Assembly (NCBI GenBank): GCA_905182995.1
Contig: CAJJDP010000002.1
Location: 310,001-374,000, forward strand
Direction: 5' to 3'
Origin: Paramecium octaurelia
Lineage: Eukaryota; Ciliophora; Oligohymenophorea; Peniculida; Parameciidae
Length of the DNA: 64,000 nt
The notes beneath the pieces were generated by a model. The model saw nothing but the letters and a program-made list of their open reading frames with translations. It was not told where the DNA came from and searched no databases. The position numbers and the translations under genes were made by a program. Each line of letters begins with the position of its first letter. Positions within the stretch are counted from its first letter, which is position 1. Shown here piece after piece: positions 46,581 through 59,600 of this stretch.

Positions 46581-48788
46581 TCATTCAACATCCTCAACCT
46601 TAGCTCTTTTATTTATTTGTTCCATGAATTTCTCAAGAGGACTAACATTCTTAAGTTGTTCTTCTAATTATTTCTTCTTTTCACTCTCCTTCTGAGCCTT
46701 CTTGCTCTTCTTCGATTCCTACTCCTTTGACAATTGTTTCTCGTATTATTATTAAAAGTATTGTTCTTATAATTTTTTATCCCTTTCCTACATTTCCTTT
46801 ATTAATTTATCCTTCTGCTCCCTTTCCTAATTTAAGAGATGGTCAATATCTTTCATATCCTTTTTGTGTCCCAAAGTTGAAGTCTATACTTATTATTCTT
46901 AAGGAACAATAGGCTACAGTAGATTTGGCGAAGGAGCAGGAACCAGAGGTTTCTTGAAAGTATTTAAGATGTCATTCAAGTTCTGATCATCATTGATATT
47001 GGCTTGTTTGTAAATCTCTTTATTGAATGACCAAAATGTCCTAGGTGGAGGTTTATTATATTTTCTTTTCTTCCCATTCGCATCTTCTTCTTAACCATTA
47101 CTAACCAACTACATGGTTGATTCATTTTTGAAATATGAACCTTCTCCTAGGGGCTCTAGCATTTTCATATCACAAACCATGAAATCACTTGGATTCCTAT
47201 GAAATAGTTCAAAACAAGGAAATGGACACAAGAATATCTTATTGACTTTCAAGAGTTTTTCACACAATTAACATCTATAGTATGGTTTAGTCAGGCCATC
47301 AAATTTCATACACACCAAACAATATTTAAATGTGTCTTCTTATTTCTAAGGTATGGGAGTATGGAATTGATCAGCATACTGCTTTTATAATCCAAATGAC
47401 AAATGCTCAGTATTTGACGTGTTTTCTTAGTAAGTGACATTCAATTTACGCTTGGCTTCATTACGATCCCTCTCTATTTATTATCCTTTCTCATTAAGTA
47501 GAACCTTAGCTAAGTCATGTCTGAATTGCGATTGAGATGTTTGCTGAATCAGTAAAAAAGTGTTATGAATCATAATTTCGAAATATTCTTCAAATTCTAC
47601 CCTCAATTGATGGAATCCTTCAGTGTTATTCAATTGTGATGACTAATAAAAGTTACTTCGAAATTACTAAAGATTAGTGATATGTTCTTGCAATTACTCC
47701 TTTATCTTTTCATAAGAAGTCATGTAAGGTCTACTCGATATCAGACGTCTTTATGGGAAAACATCCACTTAAGTTCCTTATTTAACTAAAAATAATTAAT
47801 CCAATTCGTACTCTCCATCCTATAGCATTTGAATCAAATTATGATTAATGTTTTAATAACGAATGACTGGATATATGGATTGATCCACCAATTGAATTAT
47901 CTTGTCTAAACTCAGATCAAACAATATGTAAGTGACATGATTCTAATTAGAATACTTATACAGCATTCTCATCACTCTATTAATTCTATCTTCATTTTTC
48001 ACATTGTTGCACACAACCAACAAATCAATAATTTGAGAACTGTCATAATCAAATATGTAATAAGCTTTGTATGCCTTCTGACTTTATTCTACAACTATTA
48101 ACTCTTAATCTGGATTATAAAGAGATTTTAATTTCTTTGAAAATTTGCTGACCTCCAATTATAATTTTGCTCTTTATTATTCATCAAAGTATGAAAAAAT
48201 ATGAAGATCCACAAATTTGAATCTACCTATTGGCATAGTAACTTCAACTCCTCCTTTTAACCAGGATTCAGCATTCCAATATTCATCAAGAGATGGAAAT
48301 CTATAAACTCCAAACAAAATTTGCAAACCTAAGTAAAATTAAATCTCAGCTTCCTTGTATTTCTTCTTGTGATAAATTTATTGAGTTTATTATTATTATT
48401 TTAGATCTTCTTATAGCACCATTAAAAGGTAATGATTGATCATCTCCGTTAGTGTAGATACAAAACTGTTAGGCAGAAAATAGTTCAAAACATTTTAGGG
48501 ACTCTGCAAAGATGTCATCTTTAATTAAGGAGTATCTAAATAGTTTAAGATCTCGGTTATTTATGAAATATCTGTTGGTTGAATGTTAAGAGCTTTTCCA
48601 AAACTTACCATAGCAGCACAATCCCTCTCATCATCAGATACTATTTAAACAAATTATTCTTCACAATCACTCAAAATTATCTCCTATTTCCAAAAACAAT
48701 TATATTTTTCTATTTCATCAAGTGATTAAGTCTATTATGAACTTCCAATAGTCTAGGTTGTTGAGTTACTCAAAGTCTCTTATTTCAT
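46581..48788 (-). CDS. Cys-rich zinc-binding-like protein, 735 aa
   Basis: Intronless, 736 codons. Residues 1-450 are mostly helical with an acidic N-terminus (MKQETLSNSTTQTIGSSQQ). In the middle a cluster of cysteines reads YCLVCMKFD, CQLCEKLLKV and LCPFPCFELFH: three CxxC/CxxxC pairs plus a His, fitting a zinc-binding module of unrecognised type. The C-terminal 130 residues are a highly charged coiled coil (EQESKKSKKAQKESEKKKQL) after a KKRKYNKPPPR cluster that could direct it to the nucleus. No family recognised, but length and lack of TGA make it a secure gene. Confidence 0.75.
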
Positions 48789-49047
48789 TTCTATGATATT
48801 TTATTATTATATTTTAAATGCTTTCGATCTCAAATATGCTTTTCATTTATCTTGCAAATAAATAGATTATTATGCCATTATCCTTTTATTATTTTATTAA
48901 TAAATATATAATTTAATTAATTATTGTATTAATTATTTTTCACAAAGGACTAAAGTTAAGTTATTTATATAAAATATAATTATGATTATCATGTGTGTTA
49001 ATGCATACATAAATTAACCATTTAGTCGAATTAATAAATAATTTAAA

Positions 49048-52000
49048 TCATACAATATCTAAATCAATAAGTGGCGAAAGAGATCCCTCTTAGGTTTTTA
49101 ATTAGCCTATTTCATCATTAATGTATTCACTTGATTATTAATACAATTATTATTAATTCTAAATTTAGGATTGCTGGATTTAAGATTATTATTATTAAGA
49201 AATCTATTGATTATCTTTTATTTTAGTAGGTTTCCGTTTTATTGCCTTGATATCCTCGATGATTTTCTTTCCTTTTTCAATCTTAATTTCGCTTATTTCA
49301 GTTTCAAAATCATTTAGACCTTATTCCTATTGCTCTTTATCATACAATTTTATATACATTCCATTTAATAATTCTAAGATTTGTTCATCTTTTAGAAACT
49401 CATTAGTTTTAATTAAAGATTCAACCTTTATGATGATATCTCTAATTAAGGTTTTCTCTTCAATATATTTTATGGCTGTTAATAACCCAATGATAGCTTA
49501 TAACAACCTTAAATCAAATGTTTTGTTAAGCTTATCTAACAGTGTTACAATTTCTTTGTATCTCTTTTGTTTCAATAAAATTTTAATGATTAATTTTAAT
49601 ATCTTAGATTTCTAATATGAAAAATTAAGTTCATGAAAGTAATAATAACTAAGTATTTTATCGTTTTCACATTTATACCTATCAATTGATTTGTAATAAT
49701 AAATTAAGTCTTTTGTGTTTGGTAAATAAACTGGTTATATTGAATTGAAAACTTAATCAATTTAAACATTACTATGAAATAATAAATGAGTGGAATAGTA
49801 AAATGATTCAATTAAAAATCTTTATGGTTTTTTTCTAATCAATCTTTTTTTATTCCCATTAAATTCCTCTAAAATATTGCTTAGAATTAGGTTTACCTCT
49901 AAATTGGAAAATGTAGTATTTTTTTCCTGTTCTAATTAATCCTGATCAAAATGATGGATTTTAAAATGTTTTTTATCTGGTTCAAATTAAAATTAAAATT
50001 AATTCTAAGATGGATTCAATAAATTAGGAAGCTTTAACTTAATGAGTTCTACCAATTAATTCAATTGATTATGTAATTGATGTCTTAAAAATCTCCTGAT
50101 AAATTTGTATATCGATACTAATAAATCTTATTCGATTTCTACTTCACTCTTTTTTGAATGAAGGAAATACTAAATTTAATGGTTATTCATTTGGTTAATC
50201 AAAGATTTGAGAATTTAAAGATTGTCCAAATTTTATGCAATATCTTCAAAATTAATTTTATAATATTTTCTCATTACTATTTTTTCTTAAAGCTGCAATA
50301 TCCTAAAATTATTTTTTATATCAAAAACTTTGGTTGGTATCATTTACTTTTTCATAAACAATTTCTCATATCCTTATTAAATTTAGTTGAATTTCTATTA
50401 AGAAACTGTCGTTTAGTAGATATTTTAATATTCCTATAACTGTAAGAGATCCATTATCATAAAATACTCCTCTAAAAAATGTAAATCAGGGTAATTCAGA
50501 ATTATCGGTTGCACTCTTTATTGACAGATAAACCAATCAACTTCTGACTTTCTCTTCTATGATAAATAATTTCTAGCTTAATCAAATAATGTAATATAAA
50601 ATTCATTCCATAGAAATTAAGAATCCTTATATGCTAAAGCAAACAGGAAATTCTTAAAATGTGAATATTCAAACTATTCATCAAGAATTTCTTGAGCTCT
50701 TTATAACAAATAGAATAAATTTGCTTTATAATCACTTTCCATTTTCCAATTCTTTATGTTGTTATAATGTTCCTTAAGTGGATAGCCTTATGCTGACTCT
50801 TGATTTTCAAATATATATGATTCTAATTCCGCTACGAATACACGAATTTCTTGTTCAATTTGTTTATTAAGTGATTTATTGACATTGTTCAGTAAAAATT
50901 CATTGATTTATTTGAAATTTGAAGCAGTCTTGGTGCAATGAGGTAAAAAATAACCCAAAAATTGAAGCTCTATCTTTGTTAACTCTTTTTTAAATTCAGC
51001 TTAGAGATAATATTTTTAGATTAATATTTGATAGAGTTAGTTACTTAATTCATTAGTACTCATGCCATACTCACATTTTACACATTCTTTAGCAAATCTT
51101 TTAATATGATTAATAATCTTTGGATCACCTACATTAATTTAGATAGAATGATTAATTAGAAATTCCACAGTTTTATTTGAAAATTAGAAGAGTTTTTTAG
51201 TTATTCTAAAGGAAGATTCAATTTGACTTTCTTCTAATTCCATATTTTTGAATTAATTTTTATAATAGCAAGGCTATTCTAATTCATCTTCTGAAGCTTC
51301 AGAAAATGAGTCTGGTTGAGGTAATTTAGTTTCAAATTTATCAATTTCCATAGCGAGTGTATTAGGTTAGGCAATGAATTAAGGTGTATGTTGAATTTTT
51401 AATTCTAGTAAATGGAGTAAATAATAATTTAACTCTAAATCAGCTTCAATATTATTTCTAAAAAATTCTACCAATTAATTGTACTTTTATTTGGATTTTA
51501 TTTTAATATCAATAAACTCCATTAAAACAGTGTCAATATTTACAAAGTTAAAATAATCATTTAGTTTAAAATGATGTATTTTTAGTACTTCTAAAAGAAT
51601 TAAATATTTATTAACATTTGTTGTTGATGCAAGAAATATTTCAGTAAATTTGGCCAAGATTTCACTAGAGTCAATTTCTATCAAAGAATAAATGAAAGAA
51701 AACTTGAGGAAAATGAATCCTATATCTATATCTAAATCGAAATTATTAAGATTTAAAATTTACAACACCAAGGGTTACACAAACTTTTAGATCTCTTTTA
51801 AATCCTCTATGCGACAAGCAAACTAAAACTAATTTAGAACTATGATTGACAACCTTTACAATAAATTATTATTCTTGTTGGACTTTAAATACTCAATAAC
51901 CTATTTAATATATGTTCTTATTTTTTCATTATCTTCTAATTTTTATTCTCTCTCTTCCCATTATGATATAATCTAAAGAACTTACTTAGAAGTTTTGAGT

Positions 52001-53596
52001 TCTGATTCTATTTTATAAGCTTATATTTTGTCATTAATTTACTATTTTAATTTACTGTTTTTCAATTAACTAGCAAAATGTTTAGCCAATTTAGGTTAAA
52101 AGAAGTTAATATCGCTATGGATAGAAGCCATTATGATTGCATACTTTGACAAATATTCTTTTCTTTAATTGCTATTAATTAAAATGCTCGAAATATCAGT
52201 TTGCAGCAATTCTAATTTCATATTATTGATAAAGAGAATGTAATTCTTGATTTTATTTTATTCATCAGGAGATTTTGGCTTTTTCTCTTTGAAGCGTGAT
52301 TTTAATTCATCAAAAGCAATTTCTAATAGTTACAATTTTAAAAAGGGATCATCCACCAATTTGTTTGTACAATATTGAGCCCAAACAACGCAATTAATTA
52401 ATCCTTTGGAGATAAAATTAAAATTTTGCATTGATTATTTTTAAGAAAGAAAATCTTGTAGAATTAATATGATTAATTTCTTTAAAAGTTCAATAACAGT
52501 AAGAAAACTTTAATTGCTTAATCGCTCAGATAAAAATTTAGAAATGGAACATCCTTAATTTTCATTCTACTCATTTGAAATTTTAGTATTGTTATTTATC
52601 ATTGAAAATGAAACCATATCCCAACCATAATTTTATTTAATAAGATCGATTAATTTGGTATTTGAATTATAGATAATTTAATCTAGATTAAACTATTATT
52701 AATATTATGATTATTTTGATTTTTACTTTTCAATTTATCTAACTACTTGACTTGGTTATTCTTTTGAAACATAAAGTTTTTTTTTATTTTAGTTTGATGT
52801 TACTATAATCCTTGTGCTAGCGATTAGATAATTATCTTTAGATGGATTCTTTCTAAAATTAAGATTAATTTGAAATAAACATTTGATATCTTTGAAGAAC
52901 TTTCTGATATTCTAAGTATCTAAAAAAATCTCTTATTCAAATTGTTGTTCTTAGAGAAGTTAATAAATTTAATTCTCAGGTAAAGACTGTAGCTTTTGTT
53001 CAATTTGATTATATTCATTCAACAAAGTATTAACAAAAGCTGTAGTCTTTTTAGTTAAATGGTAGTTTTCGAGTTCTTGTATCTATTGTTTCAAATTAGT
53101 ATCATCCTTCATCATCTTAAAATATTGATTGAAATCATCCCAACTATCCATTAAAAAGCTAATACAACAAGCTTAATATAGAAGAGGCTAAGTTAAAATG
53201 CATTATGAACAATATTAAAGACTATAAAATTTTAATGTTAAATTACGCTTTTAAATTTAAATTTAAAGCTCTTGGCATCATTCCAAGTTGACGAAATAAA
53301 AGCGACATCTTTCTGTACGTTTACCAGCAATTTTCTACTATTAAAGTGCTCTAATAATAATAATTTAAGGCTTCGCATTTTTCAGAAACATTTTCGCTTT
53401 GTGCCAATATTTCAGCCAAAGACATATAAATTCCATAGAGAATCTTTTTATCCTCTTAATTTATTATGGAAGGGTGATTCATCAGTTTCTTAAGGATTGC
53501 TATGCCATCTGCAATTTAATCCGCTTCCAACAAATCAATGGCATCCTGATACATTTGAAAAAGTTCTGATTCAACCTTTTCTTTATTTTAACTCAT
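49048..53596 (-). CDS. Cabin1/Hir3-like giant TPR protein
   Basis: One 25-nt intron leaves 1,508 codons, an extreme length for an otherwise uninterrupted gene here. The N-terminus has TPR-like units: FQMYQDAIDLLEADQIADGI, AEILAQSENVSEKCEALNYY and, after the intron, MMPRALNLNLKALQYCSQCI, with NCWQTYRKMSLLFRQLGMM in the TPR spacing. This start, and the overall size, resemble Cabin1/Hir3, the scaffold of the HIRA histone H3.3 chaperone complex. The remaining thousand residues are helical, HEAT-like, with a Gln/Lys-rich tail (PTKIKDNQQISQQQQSQIQQ). Family assignment is inference from the N-terminal motif and size alone. It starts 40 bp downstream of the cyclase fusion stop. Confidence 0.66.
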
Positions 53597-53636
53597 AATA
53601 ATAAATAATATATATAATATTCAAAATCTCTTCGAT

Positions 53637-56600
53637 TCAATTTTCTTCGCAACAGTCTGAATCATTAAGTGAAACAAAAAAAGTGGGTATTGTCATATCC
53701 TTTGATTGAATATAAACATCCTTCGCATATTCAAATTTAAAGTCATCATATTCAGATTCAACCAAATTCTTTGTATAATCGCTAATTAACATCTTTCCTT
53801 CCTAAAACTAAATAGAATATCTTACAGTTCCCGATGACTCCATCAAATTAGCAATTGTGACATCTTCTCCATAAATATCATATCTAACAACATCAGTTCC
53901 AACCACTCCGCCAAGAACTCTACCAGTATGCACTCCTATTCTCATATTTAAATGCTAATATTAGGGATCCTATTTGATATCATTAATTATCTATATCATT
54001 TTGAGACCAAAAGCTAGTACTTTTTAGGCCTAAATAATTTAATATAATACTTCTTCGGCTGGATCTCGTTTTGTGTAATCCAAAACCCCCATACACACGT
54101 AGCAATCACCTATAGTAAACAATTTATATATCTATGCCATTTAACAATATAAATCAAAAGATTGAAACAAGTTTCTAAGCATTTCAACAACAGTCTCAGG
54201 CTAAACAGAGCTTGAATATTTAGTAAACCCAGCAATGTCTGCAAATAAAACAGTAGCATGGTCTAATACATCTATAAATGTTTCAGTCTTATCTGATTCT
54301 GGTTGTAATAATCTTTTTAATGCATGGGGAGGCATCAAGTATTGCAACATATTTTCATACTTAAAAATTTGAGTTTATAACTATTGACTCACTCGATAAT
54401 TCTTAACAAGGATTTCATTTACTTAATGTTCAAAGTAATAGGTCAAACCATCAGTGCTTATTATGAAAAACACTATTTCCAATATGTACTTTTTATATAC
54501 AGTTAATAGAATCAGAAGAATAAAGTAAATGATTTATAAATATTATTTATCTTTTAAAATAAAAAGTTATTAGTGAAATAAGTTGATATAGATTGAAGTA
54601 ATCTAGCATGATTATAAAATTATCTCAAATTCATATTCATCAACAAAATAAATTGTTAAGATGTTTAATGAACTTATGCTTATAAAATAGAATAAACTTA
54701 AAGATTTAGCTTTCTTAAAATCTTAAAGATCTTAAAATTTGTAAAAAGGAACGATAATCAATACACTAACAATAAGTTGACATAGAATAACGATGATTAA
54801 TTCTATTTAATTTGCTGGATTTAATTCGTCTAATAAGAAATATAAAAGGCTTTTACAAATCATTAGAATTAGTAACACTATGAATGTTTTTCTAAATTAA
54901 ATAAATTCTTGCAGATTATATTCTTCGTAGATCTAATAATACAATACGTGATCCTTGCTATCATATTAACTTTTATTCAATTCATAGTCAAAATCTTTAT
55001 CAAAATCTAATTTAAATTTTTTTATGTTCTTTAGTTTTATCAAATCTAATCTTTATTAAAGTTTTGAAATGCTTTATTTTTTATTTATTTCAATTTCGTC
55101 AGAATTTTCAACAAAATCATTGTCTTTTTTTATAAGATTCTCTTAAGCCTCGAAAAATCCAGGATTTTCTATTTATTTATTTCCAATTCCCTCAAAATGA
55201 TTTTCGTTTTCTTTTTAAACTAACCTAGGAGGTCTTTCCTTATCTTCTGGTAGAATTATTTTAGTGTTTGATTTCATCATTTTTTTCTTATTTACCAAAT
55301 CAGCCATTATTACAGTTCCTTTCCTTTTGATTTATCCTCTTTGAGGTTATTGATTATTCTATTAATTTTATGCTTCCTCTACAATTCTCACTTACTTTGC
55401 GCTCTCTTTGCTTGGATGTTCCAAAATCTAGACCATTTGATTTTAGGATGTTTATTGTGGTACACTTAACTAAGGTTATACACTAGAGCTCTACTAATTT
55501 TGTGATGATGAAATCTAATTCGAAGATGGTTAAATTCTAATGTCTGAAATAGGTTAAAATTAACTCAACGAAAACTATTACAAGGTTGATGGATAATGCT
55601 AAATAGCTCCATCTTCAATTCCCTTTCTAAGTGGTCTTTACAGATACAGGATACTACTTCTCATTTTTGAATTCGTATTTACCACTTTAGGCTACTACTA
55701 TTAAACTTGAGATTAGTTTTCATTCTACATCTATTAACCTTAATTTATTTCTTAATTCGAACTTGAGACTGATTTTTAAGAATTTTAACGTTTGATATCT
55801 TGTTCTTTGGTTTCATGATCAATTGATTACTTTTTCTTGATCATAATCTAAAATGTCTTTTTGTTTTATAACTATTACTAGAGTTGCCTTAAAACTAGTA
55901 TGGGAGATTTGTTGGGATCATTTCCCATTCCTATTGGATTCATTACAGAAGCTCTTTTCATCAAATTTTTGGCAGGAGATTTCTTATTTTCAGGATTTTT
56001 TAATGGCATTACTTGAACTCTAGATTCATTGCTGGATTCTTAATGATCTTTGATTAATTTAGATGATATTAATCTTGTTGAATCTTTATCTTTTAATTGT
56101 ACCTTGTATCGAAATGTTTGCAGTGTTCCTTTTCCTTTAGCAGCCACCGCCTTTTCATCAAATTAATATTTAGTTGTATCTTTAATATTGTTATAAGCTG
56201 ATTCACTCAATGTAATAAATCCAGCATCACCGGTGCTACAAACCCTACTTGTAGTATTTACTGTATCTCCTATCAATGAGAATTATGGTTTATGAACTCC
56301 TATTACACCAGCAATCACTCTACCATAATGAATTCCAATCTTTAGTTTAACATCTTGATTATCACCATATTTCATTGTTTTAACAGCATCCATCATAGCT
56401 ATAGCAGTTTCTAAAGCTCGAGTTGTGCTATTAGCATTTTTTTAATCTATTTTTAGATTATATTGTTACTTATCACTGCATCATAATCCTTCAATCCTCC
56501 AGCTGCCATATAAGTTTTACCGACTGTCTCTATCTTTTACAAATCATATGTCTAACATAATTGGTCAAAGGCTCTGTATAGAGTATCTAAAAAGTTCAAT

Positions 56601-59600
56601 ATATTTTCTTATTCATATTTAATAACCTTATCGAATTAGTAAATGTCACAAAATAATATCGTAACATCCCCTTGATCTTACTAAATCTAAATTTAACCTT
56701 TATTCATCCTCTCTTAAATGAATCTTGGCATCAGTAAACCTAAAATATAGTTTATCTTCTTTTATTCAATATTCAGTCTATTCTAATAAATATAAGAGGA
56801 TCTCTATAAAAATTGAAACTTTTAAACATTTTCAAAAATTGGATATGAGATTTCGACTAATAAAAACCCAAACTTGGCTAAGCAATATAACACCTCTTTG
56901 TAATTAATAAAATTCATTGCAAATCCATTGATTATCAAATCTATTATATAGATTACCAATTATAAGATAACATAGAAAATAATTGGAACTATTGGTTGAG
57001 TTGTTATTGCAAAAGCCAGAATAAACTAGATATTATACATGAATCCTACAAATTCTTGAGAATTTCCAATATAAAGTACATCTATTATTATTTTAAATAT
57101 GTATCTTAAAATAAGGGATAGCAACTAAAAATATTATTAAATCTTTTTATTAGTTATCACTCTTAATTATAAAAGAGAAATAAACAGTTATATGATAAAT
57201 TAAATTAAAACAGTTAATAAAATCGATAATGGAAATACACTACTCGTAAGTATTTCATAACTGTGCATGATTAATATGCATATATCATAAAATATAAAAG
57301 CATAGAAGATATTAAATTTATGTTAGTTCTATTATTTAAAGAAGTCTTAAAAATCCTTTTCTGTTTTTTTATCTTGAAACCCTTGAAATTTATCCAATTC
57401 ATCTACTACTGATTAGTCTCCCTTAATTTATTTAATAATAATTTCGTCTACTAAATCTTTATTATCAAAAAGCTAATCTGTAATTTTTTTAACTTTTTAA
57501 TTAAAAACTAATTGCATTTCTTCCTCCTCTTCACTAAGTGAATTGCTTGAATGTATTTTTTTTTTTAATTCCAAAATTTCTTTTTAGTTGTGCTCAAAGG
57601 TTATTTGATCTGAAGGTATCATGAAGTTTATAGAAAATATCTCCAAGATCTCTTGAGTCACAAATGATAGACCAATTAAAAAAACACTTATGAAAATAAA
57701 AGCTAAAAAATTTTATTAATTGAATTCGTCTATCATTCTTTAATCATCAGCAGATGCTTAAACTAAATTAAAACATATTATTAACAAAGTCAATATGAAA
57801 ATTGTAATAGTGATTTACACAAGTTTATAATAGGTATTTTGGCATTTCTTTATAATATGGAATAAAATTTTAGATTTATCTAATAATTCTAAGCTTATGT
57901 AAAGTAACAATGATTTTGATGTTTAATCAATTTTACCATTTTAAGAGATAACCAGTAAAATAGATTATTCAGTTAGAACCAAATAGACTACATCAATCAA
58001 AGCTATTACAAAAACTCCTAAAATTCCTCTTAACATACTTCTCTTCTTTATACTTTAAAATATCATAACGTAACTTGATTAAAATTTAAGCATTTATTCG
58101 TTCTGAGTAAACATTAAAAAATATTGCTAAATAGATGACAAAATATTGCTTGGAACTAAAAAAAATATCAATAGCCAAAATAGCGAAATATCTTCAAATT
58201 AAAAATAACTTATAAATATGATCAAACCTAAAATTAGGCACCTATATAAATGGATTTCTAAAAATGCTAAATAATTCTACATCTAACTAGGGCAAATAAG
58301 AAATATCATTTTTAATAGTTATTTAATATTCAAAGCTACAAATTTTGAATTTAAAATAGATATTTCCTATTCTTTTTTAGTTAAACTAACTGTTAAATGA
58401 GATTTACTAAAGAGATATTCATCATCCAAGGAATTTCCAACGCTTAGGATTTTTTAATTAGTTTTTTATAGAACTTTTGCTAATTTTCCTTTTTATTTAC
58501 TAGTAAATTAATAAGCACCTAATCCACCAGACATTTAGAATATAAAAACAAAATGATATTTTAGATATTCATCATCTAAAATACTATCAAATGCTTCCGA
58601 ACTTACAATTATAAATATATCCTGATAATTTGGTATATTATTAGACATCAGATTTTAAAGATACTACCTAAACTTATATTATAACTATTAAGAGTCTCTT
58701 TCTTTGAATTCAATGATTTGTTCTTTTGATTAGATTATTGAATAAGTTCTAACAAAAAGCATTAAATCTTCATAAGAATCAGGTATAATTATACATAGCT
58801 TGATGTTATAATTTTATAAGGTGAAAAAGATTCTTTCTTAATTTACCTATTCCTAAATGAATTCTTAAGATGAATGCTATAATAATTTTTATTTTGTCGA
58901 TGATATTCCAATAGCAAAAATAGGTTCACACTTAGATTCGAGTTCAATGAATAGTTTTTCTATTTCATGAGATCTATTTCCATAAGTCTCTGATATAGCA
59001 GATAATTTTTTCAAGATATCATTTGTTTAGGAATATCCTAATTATCGTTTCTAATATAAAAAGGTTTTTAGTCCTTCCCAATTCATTTCTTATAAATTTT
59101 CATGATATTTATTTTCTGTCAAACTATTTGTTTCAATTCTTGTATATAACAAAGCACCTTCATCCAACTAAAATGATTCTGGATCTCTCACTAATACTGA
59201 TAAAATGTGTTTCCTATTCTCAGTAGGTTCTAAAAAAGTTAGAATCTCAAAGACTTTGGAACTGGTACCAATTGAAATAACCTTTTTGATAATTGTTCTG
59301 CTATTTAATTCTTATTTAGTATTCTCCTATTCTGTTGAACAAATTAAACTATAATCAAGTAATTCACAAAATTATAGAATGGATTCATCATAACTATTTT
59401 CAAAGATAAATTCTAATTTATTTGATTTTTCATTAAAAACACTTACAATACTATTTGTTAGTAGCATCATCACTAGAATTTCATTATATATTCTATCATC
59501 TTAGCTGTAAAGAATATCAATAAAATCCTATTCATTGTAATTTTCACTTATAATTCTATCAGAATTTAAGTCATTAATTTTTTTTTAAGACATCTGGCTA

